Both the position numbers and the translations under genes were made by a program. A stretch of DNA of 64,000 bases from CAVTSA01 sp963790575 (GTDB lineage: Bacteria > Chloroflexota > Dormibacteria > Dormibacterales > Dormibacteraceae): the NCBI GenBank assembly GCA_963790575.1, contig CAWBPD010000016.1:62001-126000 (forward strand), in the 5' to 3' direction. Positions 58,296-64,000 of this stretch are shown piece by piece (position 1 is the first letter of the stretch; each line of letters begins with the position of its first letter). The notes under the pieces are model-generated. The model was not told where the DNA came from. It saw only the letters and a program-made list of their open reading frames with translations, and made no database searches.

Positions 58296-59198
58296 CTACC
58301 AGCCCCGCGTAGCGAGCAGCTCCTCCTGCGGGATGGACGGGATCTCGAGACCGCGCATCGATTGACCTAGCCCCGCCGACACTTCGGCGAGGATCTCCGG
58401 CTTGTCGAAGTAGGTGGTCGCGCTCACGATCGCCTTCGCCATCCGGGCCGGATTCTCGGACTTGAAGATGCCCGAGCCCACGAAGACGCCGTCGGCACCC
58501 AGCTGCATCATCCAGGCGGCATCGGCGGGGGTCGCGATGCCGCCCGCCACGAAGGTCACGACCGGGAGCCGGCCCAGCCGCTGGACCTCCTGGACCCCCT
58601 CGACGGGGGAGCCCAGGTCCTTCGCCTCGTGGACCAGCTCGGCGTAGTTGAGGCCGCGGAGCTTCTGGATCTCTCGCTCCACCTGCGTCAGGTGGCGCTT
58701 GGCCTCGACGATGTTGCCGGTCCCGGCCTCGCCTTTGGTGCGGATCATGGCCGCGCCCTCCGCGATCCGGCGAAGCGCCTCGCCCAGGTTCCGGCAGCCG
58801 CACACGAAGGGAACGGTGAAGCCCCACTTGTCGATGTGGTTCTCGTCGTCCGCCGGGGTCAGGACCTCGGACTCGTCGATGTAGTCGATCTCCAGCGCCT
58901 GCAGGATCTGCGCCTCGACGGTGTGCCCGATCCGGCACTTGGCCATGACCGGGATCGTCACCGCCTCCTTGATGGAGCGGATCAGCTCGGGATCGGACAT
59001 GCGGGCGACGCCGCCCTCCTTGCGGATGTCGGCGGGGACCCGCTCCAGCGCCATCACCGCGCAAGCGCCCGCCTCCTCGGCGATCTTGGCGTGGTCGGGC
59101 GTGACGACGTCCATGATCACACCGCCCTTCAGCATGTCGGCGTGACCCGACTTGACTCTGAACGTGCCTCTCTGCCCGTGTCCGTTGCTCTCCGACAT
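58296..59198 (-). CDS. pdxS: Pyridoxal 5'-phosphate synthase lyase subunit
   Basis: 300 aa. KGGVIMDVVTPDHAKIAEEAGACAVMALERVPADIR, PVMAKCRIGHTVEAQIL (active-site Lys) and IRTKGEAGTGNIVEA are highly conserved PdxS blocks. With PdxT it makes PLP from ribose-5-phosphate, glyceraldehyde-3-phosphate and glutamine. Divergent from the CoA transferase gene; the 125-bp region between them holds a palindrome pair. Confidence 0.97.
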   Translation of the reverse strand: MSESNGHGQRGTFRVKSGHADMLKGGVIMDVVTPDHAKIAEEAGACAVMALERVPADIRKEGGVARMSDPELIRSIKEAVTIPVMAKCRIGHTVEAQILQALEIDYIDESEVLTPADDENHIDKWGFTVPFVCGCRNLGEALRRIAEGAAMIRTKGEAGTGNIVEAKRHLTQVEREIQKLRGLNYAELVHEAKDLGSPVEGVQEVQRLGRLPVVTFVAGGIATPADAAWMMQLGADGVFVGSGIFKSENPARMAKAIVSATTYFDKPEILAEVSAGLGQSMRGLEIPSIPQEELLATRGW

Positions 59199-59261
59199 CC
59201 CGTCGTCATTCTACGAAGAGCCGGGTTTTGTTCTGGCACGGATCACGTGACTGAAGTGGGC

Positions 59262-59319
59262 CGTTTGTATACAGAGGGACCTTTCGGAGCGCAGGTTGAG
59301 GTGCTGCTGTGTACAAACG
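59262..59319. promoter_or_regulatory. Inverted arms CGTTTGTATACAG/CTGTGTACAAACG in the divergent pdxS promoter region (locus R11)
   Basis: Thirteen-base arms at 59262-59274 and 59307-59319 match at 12 positions. The enclosed octamers TGTATACA and TGTGTACA are 42 bp apart. A further palindrome, TCACGTGA, is at 59243-59250. Unlike the other palindrome pairs, it lies between divergent starts, so it is more likely a pair of operators for pdxST or the CoA transferase gene. The GTG at 59309 lies inside the right arm. Confidence 0.5.
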
Positions 59320-59323
59320 TCCC

Positions 59324-60430
59324 ATGCAGGAGACCGCCGGGCTGCTGGAAGGGATGCGCGTGGTCGAGGTGTCGGCTTTCGTGGCGGCGCCGCTGGGTGG
59401 GGCACAGCTGGCGCGGATGGGTGCGGAGGTGATCCGGATCGACCCACTCGGCGGCCAGGTCGACGCGCAGCGCTGGCCTCTCCACCAGGGCCGGAGCCTC
59501 TACTGGGCAGGGCTGAACCGCGGCAAACGGTCGGTGGCGCTGGATTTGCGGCAGGAGCGCGGGCTGGAGCTGGCCGCACGCCTCGCCTCAGAGGCGGGCA
59601 ACCTGCTCACGAATCTTGGGCCGCGAGACCCTCTGGCGCACTCGGCGCTGTGCCGGCGCAACCCGCACCAGGTGACCGTCCAGATCGTGGGGCATCGCGC
59701 CGGAGGTGCCGCCGTCGACTACACGGTCAACGCCATGACCGGCTTTCCCTGGATCACCGGCCCGGCAGACGCGGCCGTGCCGGTGAACCACGTTCTGCCG
59801 GCCTGGGACGTCGCCACCGGGTACCTGGCTGCGGCCTCCCTCCTGGCGGCGGACCGCGCGCGCTCGCGCGGAGGCGGCGGCCGCCTGGTCACGCTCAGCC
59901 TGGCCGACGTCGCGCTGCAGATTGCGGACCATCTCGGCCTGGTCGACGAGGCAAGGCTGGTGGAGGAGCCGCGCGGCCGCTACGGCAACCAGGTCTATGG
60001 GTCGTTCGGCGTCGACCTGCGCTCCGCGGACGGGCGGTGGTCGATGGTGCTCGCGCTGACCCCGCGCCAGTGGAGGTCGCTGGTGGAGGCCACCGGGATT
60101 AGTGTCGAGGATCTGGAGGGTGACCTGCGTCTGGAGGGGGTGCGGTGGCGGCATCGGGACGCGCTCACGCGGCGGCTGCAAGAGTGGGCCGGCGCGCTCC
60201 CCTTCGCCGAGGTGGCGGCCCGGCTCGACCGCGCTGCCTGCCTGTGGGGACCCTTTCGCACCTTCAAGGAGCTGGTTCGCGACGATGCGCGGGTCGAGGC
60301 TCTGGTCGCCGCCCGTGCTCCCGACCCGGTGCTCGGGCAGGACACGGACGCGGTGCTGTCGGAGCTTGGGGAGGACCTCGAGGGGCTGCGAGCGGCGGGC
60401 GTGATCGCCGCTCTCCCTGCGGTCAGGTGA
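59324..60430 (+). CDS. CaiB/BaiF family CoA transferase
   Basis: 368 aa from ATG 59324. LEGMRVVEVSAFVAAPLGGAQLARMGAEVIRIDP, LNRGKRSVALDLRQERG and the Asp-containing block WDVATGYLAAASLLAADRARSRG are the type III CoA transferase pattern. An in-frame GTG at 59309 would place the start inside the inverted arm; MQETAGLLEGMRVVE is a better family start. It moves CoA between acids, donor unknown. The stop overlaps the convergent GNAT gene by 8 bp. Confidence 0.87.
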   Translation: MQETAGLLEGMRVVEVSAFVAAPLGGAQLARMGAEVIRIDPLGGQVDAQRWPLHQGRSLYWAGLNRGKRSVALDLRQERGLELAARLASEAGNLLTNLGPRDPLAHSALCRRNPHQVTVQIVGHRAGGAAVDYTVNAMTGFPWITGPADAAVPVNHVLPAWDVATGYLAAASLLAADRARSRGGGGRLVTLSLADVALQIADHLGLVDEARLVEEPRGRYGNQVYGSFGVDLRSADGRWSMVLALTPRQWRSLVEATGISVEDLEGDLRLEGVRWRHRDALTRRLQEWAGALPFAEVAARLDRAACLWGPFRTFKELVRDDARVEALVAARAPDPVLGQDTDAVLSELGEDLEGLRAAGVIAALPAVR

Positions 60431-60938
60431 TCCAGTAGCGCTTCGTGTGGGGTCCGCCGCCCGAGGTCTCGACGACATCCTCGAGCGCGCCGCCGCAGCG
60501 TTCGATGACGGTGGCGGAGCCCACGTTGTCCTCGTCGCAGGTGACCAGGACGCGGTCCACGCCGTAGGAGCGCGCGACGACCAGGCTCTGGCGGAGGATC
60601 TCGGTGGCGTAGCCGCGGCGGCGGTGGGCAGGCAGCACCGCGTAGCCGATGTGCCCGCCCTCCAGGTGGAGGAAGTCGTTGAGCGCGTGACGGATCGAGC
60701 TGCGTCCCACGATCACGCCGTCGACGGTGGCCACCAGGAAGGTGCTGGGGACCCACCCGGGCGGAAGGTCGTGCCCCAGGCGCTGGCGGCGCGTTCGCTC
60801 CACCAGCTCAGGCCACGGCACGCCTTCTTCCCACTGGACCATGAAATCGAAGTGGTCGGCGCGGAGGTGTTCCTGGGCGGCACGCACGGTGGCTTCGTCC
60901 TCCAGCCGCAGCGGCCGCAGGCGCAGGTCTGACGGCAT
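60423..60938 (-). CDS. GNAT-family N-acetyltransferase (RimJ-like)
   Basis: 171 aa. LRPLRLEDEATVRAAQEHL, GHIGYAVLPAHRRRGYATEILRQSL (acetyl-CoA loop RRRGYA) and NVGSATVIERCGG are clear. An additional start 15 nt upstream is possible. Divergent from the HNH gene. Probable N-acetylation of an amine or protein; substrate unknown. Confidence 0.87.
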   Translation of the reverse strand: MPSDLRLRPLRLEDEATVRAAQEHLRADHFDFMVQWEEGVPWPELVERTRRQRLGHDLPPGWVPSTFLVATVDGVIVGRSSIRHALNDFLHLEGGHIGYAVLPAHRRRGYATEILRQSLVVARSYGVDRVLVTCDEDNVGSATVIERCGGALEDVVETSGGGPHTKRYWIT

Positions 60939-61011
60939 CGCTTCAGTATCCACGCTCAGGAAGTCCTGTTAATGTCCGGAACATACGTTTGTCATCTGAT
61001 AGAATTAGCGC

Positions 61012-62310
61012 ATGTTGGCGGAGGTTCCGGAGAGCACCGAGAAGGTCTGGCTGGGGCCTGACGACGAGGACCTGAAGCGGCTTCTCCGCGATCTTCAGCA
61101 GGTCGACCTCCCCGACACCCCGCTGAAGGCCTGGGGGCGGCTCCAGCTCCTCCACCAGATCAAGAACTGCATCAACGCGATCGAGCTCGACCACATCAAG
61201 GTTTTGAAGCAGGTCGAGAAAGGCGATCCATATGGCGTCGCCAACGCCGCCGACTGGCTCGCCCAGTCCATGCACATGCGGCCGAATGCCGCCTACGCCA
61301 AGGTCTGCACCGCCTGCGAGCTGGAGGAGTTCCCGAGTCTGGATCAAGCGGTTCATGCCGGCGAGGTCTCGCCCGAGGCCACCACCGTCATCCTCCAGAC
61401 CCTGCGCCGGGTGCGCCGGCACCTCACCGACGAGGACGTTGTCAGCGTCGAGTCGGAGATGCTGCTCGCGGCTCGAGAGATGGATCACGCCCAGCTCCGA
61501 GCCCATGGCTCCAAGCTGTTCCACCTGCTCGACCAGCAGGCTCATAACAAGGTGCTGCGGGACGAGCGGGAGCGCCGCTTCTTCGACCTCAAGCGGCGTG
61601 TCGACGGCTGGTTCACCTGCAATGGCGAGCTGGATCCGGAGGGTGGCACCTTCCTCCAGATCGCCCTCAAAGCGATCGCCGCCGAGGACAAGAGCATTCT
61701 GCCCTCCGACGACCACCGCACTCCCGGCCAGGCCCGTGCCGACGCCCTGGCAGAGCTGGCCGAGCACCGGCTCGCGGTCGGTGACCTGCCTGAGCATGGC
61801 CAGGAGAAGCCGCACCTGACGATCGTCGCCAGCGCCGAGACGCTGCGCGGTGAGGAAGGCTCACCGGCACCCCAGATCGACTGGGGGACGCCGGTCTCGG
61901 GGGAGACGGCGAAGCGCATCGCCTGCGACGCCCTCGCCCGCATCGCGGTGGTCGGAGACCGCGGCGACGGGGTGATCGACGTGCTGCACATGGGGCGCGG
62001 CTTCCGCACCACCACGGTGGCGCAGCGCAAGGCGCTCGACCTGCAGGACGGCGGCTGCATCTGGTGTGGCCGGCACCCCAAGGATTGCAGACCCCATCAC
62101 TGGGACGCCTGGAGCCAGGGCGGCCCGACCGATCATGAGAATCTCGGGTTGGTGTGCCCGCGTCACCACTTTGCTCTCCACGAAGCGGGCTACCGGACCG
62201 CCGAGGTGACTCCCGATCGGGTGGTCATCCTGCGGCCGGATGGAACCGAGTGGGGCACGGTTCCACGCCACCGCTGGCGCCGGGTCCGCATCCGCGACGG
62301 CACCGGCTAG
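61012..62310 (+). CDS. DUF222/HNH endonuclease-domain protein
   Basis: 432 aa. A long helical DUF222-like N-terminus (about 1-330, DWLAQSMHMRPNAAYAKVCTA, PEATTVILQTLRRVRRHL) is followed by a C-terminal HNH motif, CIWCGRHPKDCRPHHWDAW, GGPTDHENLGLVCPRHHFALHE, with a Cys pair and His cluster for zinc and catalysis. Members are multicopy in actinobacteria and are sometimes called 13E12-repeat proteins. Upstream AT-rich sequence (60960-61008) probably holds the promoter. Confidence 0.9.
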   Translation: MLAEVPESTEKVWLGPDDEDLKRLLRDLQQVDLPDTPLKAWGRLQLLHQIKNCINAIELDHIKVLKQVEKGDPYGVANAADWLAQSMHMRPNAAYAKVCTACELEEFPSLDQAVHAGEVSPEATTVILQTLRRVRRHLTDEDVVSVESEMLLAAREMDHAQLRAHGSKLFHLLDQQAHNKVLRDERERRFFDLKRRVDGWFTCNGELDPEGGTFLQIALKAIAAEDKSILPSDDHRTPGQARADALAELAEHRLAVGDLPEHGQEKPHLTIVASAETLRGEEGSPAPQIDWGTPVSGETAKRIACDALARIAVVGDRGDGVIDVLHMGRGFRTTTVAQRKALDLQDGGCIWCGRHPKDCRPHHWDAWSQGGPTDHENLGLVCPRHHFALHEAGYRTAEVTPDRVVILRPDGTEWGTVPRHRWRRVRIRDGTG

Positions 62311-62343
62311 GCACGGATAGGCGTTAGCGCCGAGACTGACGCG

Positions 62344-63573
62344 ATGCCGCGTGACATCCGAATGCTCCGTCTCGGCCTCGAGGACCAGCTGGTGGACGAG
62401 TACCGGTCGGTCCCCTTCGAGGTGCCGACGGGAACGCCAAGCCTCGAGGTGCGCGTCGCCTACGACCGCGCAGCCGCCGTGATCGATCTTGGCTGCGAGG
62501 CGCCGGGCGGCTGGCGCGGCTGGTCGGGGGGCGCACGCGAGGGGTTCGTGATCGGCAGTGAGGCGGCCACCCCCGGCTACCTCCCCGATCCGCCGGAGCC
62601 GGGCCAGTGGAGCCTGCAGCTGGGCCTCCACCGGATGCCGGTCGAACCGGTCGAGGTGACCGTGACGATCGCCACGCCGGCGGAATCGGTGGTGGAGCCG
62701 GACGCGACGGCCCCTGTGCGCGCCAACTCGCCCCGTGGCAGCGCTCGTCGGCTGCCCGCGCCGGACGGACTTACGTGGTTCGCGGGTGATCTCCACGCGC
62801 ACACCACCCACTCGGACGGGACGCTCTCGCTGGACCAGCTCGCCGCCCGGGCGGTGGAGGCCGGTCTCGACTTCCTCGCGGTCACCGACCACAACACCGT
62901 GTCCCACCATCCGCTCCTGGGCGCCGCGGGTGCCCGCCACGGACTGGCACTGCTCCCCGGGCAGGAGCTGACGACGGCACGCGGGCACGCCAACGCCTAT
63001 GGCCACATCGGATTCGTCGACTTTCGCCGCCCCGCCGACGAATGGGTCCGGGAGGTGGCGGCGCGCGGGGGCCTGCTCAGCATCAACCACCCGCTCGATC
63101 GCGACATGTGCTGGCAGCACCCGCTGAGCGAGCTGCCGCCCGCGCTGGAACTGTGGCACATCACCTGGTTCGCCGACCTCACCTCGACCGCCCCCTGGGC
63201 GCTGTGGGCGCGGTGGCGGCAGGACGCGGTGCTGCTCGGGGGCAGCGACTTCCACCGCCCCGAGCAGGGGTTCCCGCCCGGCACGCCGACCACCTGGGTG
63301 GCGGCGGAGGAACGCAGCCCGGAGGCGCTGCTGGCCGCGGTGGCAGCCGGGCGCACCGCGATCACCCGGTCGGCGGACCCCCGAGCTCCCACCCTGCTGC
63401 GCCTGGAGGAGGACCTGGTGGCGATCGACGCTGAGGGCACGATCCTGTGGGACATTGACGGGCGGCGTCGCCTCATCACCGGTGCGCGCGCCACCATCCC
63501 TCGGTCTCAAGCCGGACGCGGACCCTTCCGCCTCCAGGCGCCGGGCGGAGACCTGCTCGCCATCTCGCGGTGA
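62344..63573 (+). CDS. CehA/McbA-like PHP-domain metallohydrolase
   Basis: 409 aa. A beta-rich N-terminal domain (1-140) precedes the PHP domain: WFAGDLHAHTTHSDG, LAVTDHNTVSHH, GQELTT, INHPLDR and LLGGSDFHRPEQG give the metal ligands. Proteins annotated CehA/McbA have this arrangement and often act as phosphoesterases or carbamate hydrolases. Start ATG 62344 lacks a strong SD. It is 33 bp after the HNH gene and may be its operon partner. Confidence 0.85.
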   Translation: MPRDIRMLRLGLEDQLVDEYRSVPFEVPTGTPSLEVRVAYDRAAAVIDLGCEAPGGWRGWSGGAREGFVIGSEAATPGYLPDPPEPGQWSLQLGLHRMPVEPVEVTVTIATPAESVVEPDATAPVRANSPRGSARRLPAPDGLTWFAGDLHAHTTHSDGTLSLDQLAARAVEAGLDFLAVTDHNTVSHHPLLGAAGARHGLALLPGQELTTARGHANAYGHIGFVDFRRPADEWVREVAARGGLLSINHPLDRDMCWQHPLSELPPALELWHITWFADLTSTAPWALWARWRQDAVLLGGSDFHRPEQGFPPGTPTTWVAAEERSPEALLAAVAAGRTAITRSADPRAPTLLRLEEDLVAIDAEGTILWDIDGRRRLITGARATIPRSQAGRGPFRLQAPGGDLLAISR

Positions 63574-63780
63574 CGCCCCGCACGCACATCGCGCCGCCGC
63601 GTGTCGATTTTCCGCCATCCCGTTCGACGCAGGTACAGGAGCCGGAAGCAGCTCCAAAACCAGCAGAGGAGGTTGGGTGATGGCGACGATGGCGCAGACG
63701 GTGGCGACGGTTGGAGCGAGACGTCGCTCGGGCCGGATCCTCAATGATCGAAGCCCATGCCTCCCACCGCCGAACTCCAG

Positions 63781-63796
63781 TTGCCGACGTCGGCAA
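63781..63796. promoter_or_regulatory. Perfect palindrome TTGCCGACGTCGGCAA upstream of the last YCII gene
   Basis: A 16-bp perfect palindrome lies 51 bp before the YCII ATG, in the 274-bp gap after the PHP gene (63574-63847). Unlike the paired elements elsewhere, I find no second copy 41-45 bp away. It could be an operator for a dimeric regulator or part of a leader hairpin. The rest of the gap has no recognisable gene; a frame open from 63680 is in phase with the YCII gene but does not resemble a known protein. Confidence 0.4.
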
Positions 63797-63847
63797 TTTG
63801 GAATAACTCCTCTAGGCAGTTCACGGTTCACAGGAAGGAGGATCGAC

Positions 63848-64000
63848 ATGCGTTTTATGGGCACCATCTCCAGCCGCGAGAACCAGGGGGCTCCCCCCGC
63901 CGCGCTGATGGAGGCCATGGGCCCCTTCATGCAGGAGGCGTTCCAGGCCGGGGTGATCGCGGATACCGGCGGTCTCGAACCATCCTCGAAGGGAACCCGC
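63848..64000 (+). CDS. YCII-family protein, C-terminus outside window
   Basis: Fifty-one residues are visible: MRFMGTISSRENQGAPPAAL, then MEAMGPFMQEAFQAGVIADT and GGLEPSSKGTR at the window edge, the start of a YCII/DGPF protein. The ATG has GGAAGGAGG 7 nt upstream. Judging from the copy at 31.8 kb, an ECF42 sigma factor gene may follow beyond the window (inference). Confidence 0.8.
   Translation, partial: MRFMGTISSRENQGAPPAALMEAMGPFMQEAFQAGVIADTGGLEPSSKGTR

Noticed and set aside
63680..63847. N-terminal extension of the last YCII gene or a separate small gene
   Set aside because: It is open and in phase with an SD, but the translation has no YCII similarity and the YCII ATG has its own strong SD.
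1..64000. tRNA, rRNA, insertion sequences, toxin-antitoxin pairs
   Set aside because: I looked through the gaps for T-loop-like sequences, transposase motifs and short gene pairs and saw none that I could support.

Overview
The window is a gene-dense, very GC-rich stretch with almost no room between genes. There is no rRNA, tRNA, CRISPR array, insertion sequence or prophage block that I can see. The gene content points to a high-GC terrabacterial lineage: an actinobacterial-type inositol lipid toolkit (ino1, a CDP-alcohol phosphatidyltransferase, a PimA-like mannosyltransferase and two PatA/LpxL-type acyltransferases), F420-type luciferase-like oxidoreductases, AfsR-type and ECF42 regulators, DUF222-HNH protein, a Ycf45-like ATPase and a c-di-AMP receptor. 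Candidatus Dormiibacterota or another lineage between Actinobacteriota and Chloroflexota fits best. That placement is inference from gene content, not from a marker tree.

Layout. 0-7 kb: end of a GT87 membrane glycosyltransferase gene, a frameshifted ispH, then a minus-strand operon (arginase-like, D-2-hydroxyacid dehydrogenase, HAD phosphatase, LmbE deacetylase), an HD hydrolase and holB. 7-15 kb: a giant AfsR-like regulator, a DrrAB-type ABC exporter and a PrsW-like membrane protease. 15-27 kb: the phospholipid cluster (acyltransferase, PimA-like, PgsA-like, methyltransferase), an M24 peptidase homologue, a Nudix-methyltransferase fusion, a large secreted subtilase, and arsR-ino1-acyltransferase. 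27-40 kb: envelope proteins, a GH5 lipoprotein, DUF899, an ECF42 sigma factor with its YCII partner, leuA with a leucine leader peptide, PadR, YCII and ArsR-SRPBCC regulators, a phosphoesterase remnant, a beta-lactamase-like lipid-anchored or membrane-anchored protein and an M20 amidohydrolase. 40-47 kb: a tightly overlapping minus-strand operon encoding ALDH, MBL hydrolase, SDR, a three-subunit molybdenum hydroxylase and YqgE. 47-54 kb: a frameshifted HhH-PHP gene, two tandem F420-type oxidoreductases, an adenine deaminase-like protein and two DUF4232 lipoproteins. 54-64 kb: pdxS-pdxT-GNAT-Ycf45-tmk-darA, a CaiB-type CoA transferase, GNAT, HNH, a CehA-like PHP protein and the start of another YCII gene.

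The most unusual signal is between genes. At about ten places a short palindrome or inverted arm pair recurs at a spacing of 41-45 bp, nearly always starting 3-25 nt after a stop codon. At three places the unit is tandemly repeated (41, 43 and 41 bp periods). Arms fall into a few families reused at distant loci: GGTGCACC at 14.7 and 54.2 kb, AGTGTCCGCA at 2.1 and 10.5 kb, and TGCCGGC at 29.4, 40.1 and 48.5 kb. The interior sequence mostly differs. This looks like a dispersed 3'-end hairpin element.

Other notable points are a classical leucine attenuator peptide upstream of leuA, two genes (ispH and the HhH-PHP gene) each broken by what looks like one inserted base, and several enzymes with altered catalytic residues.
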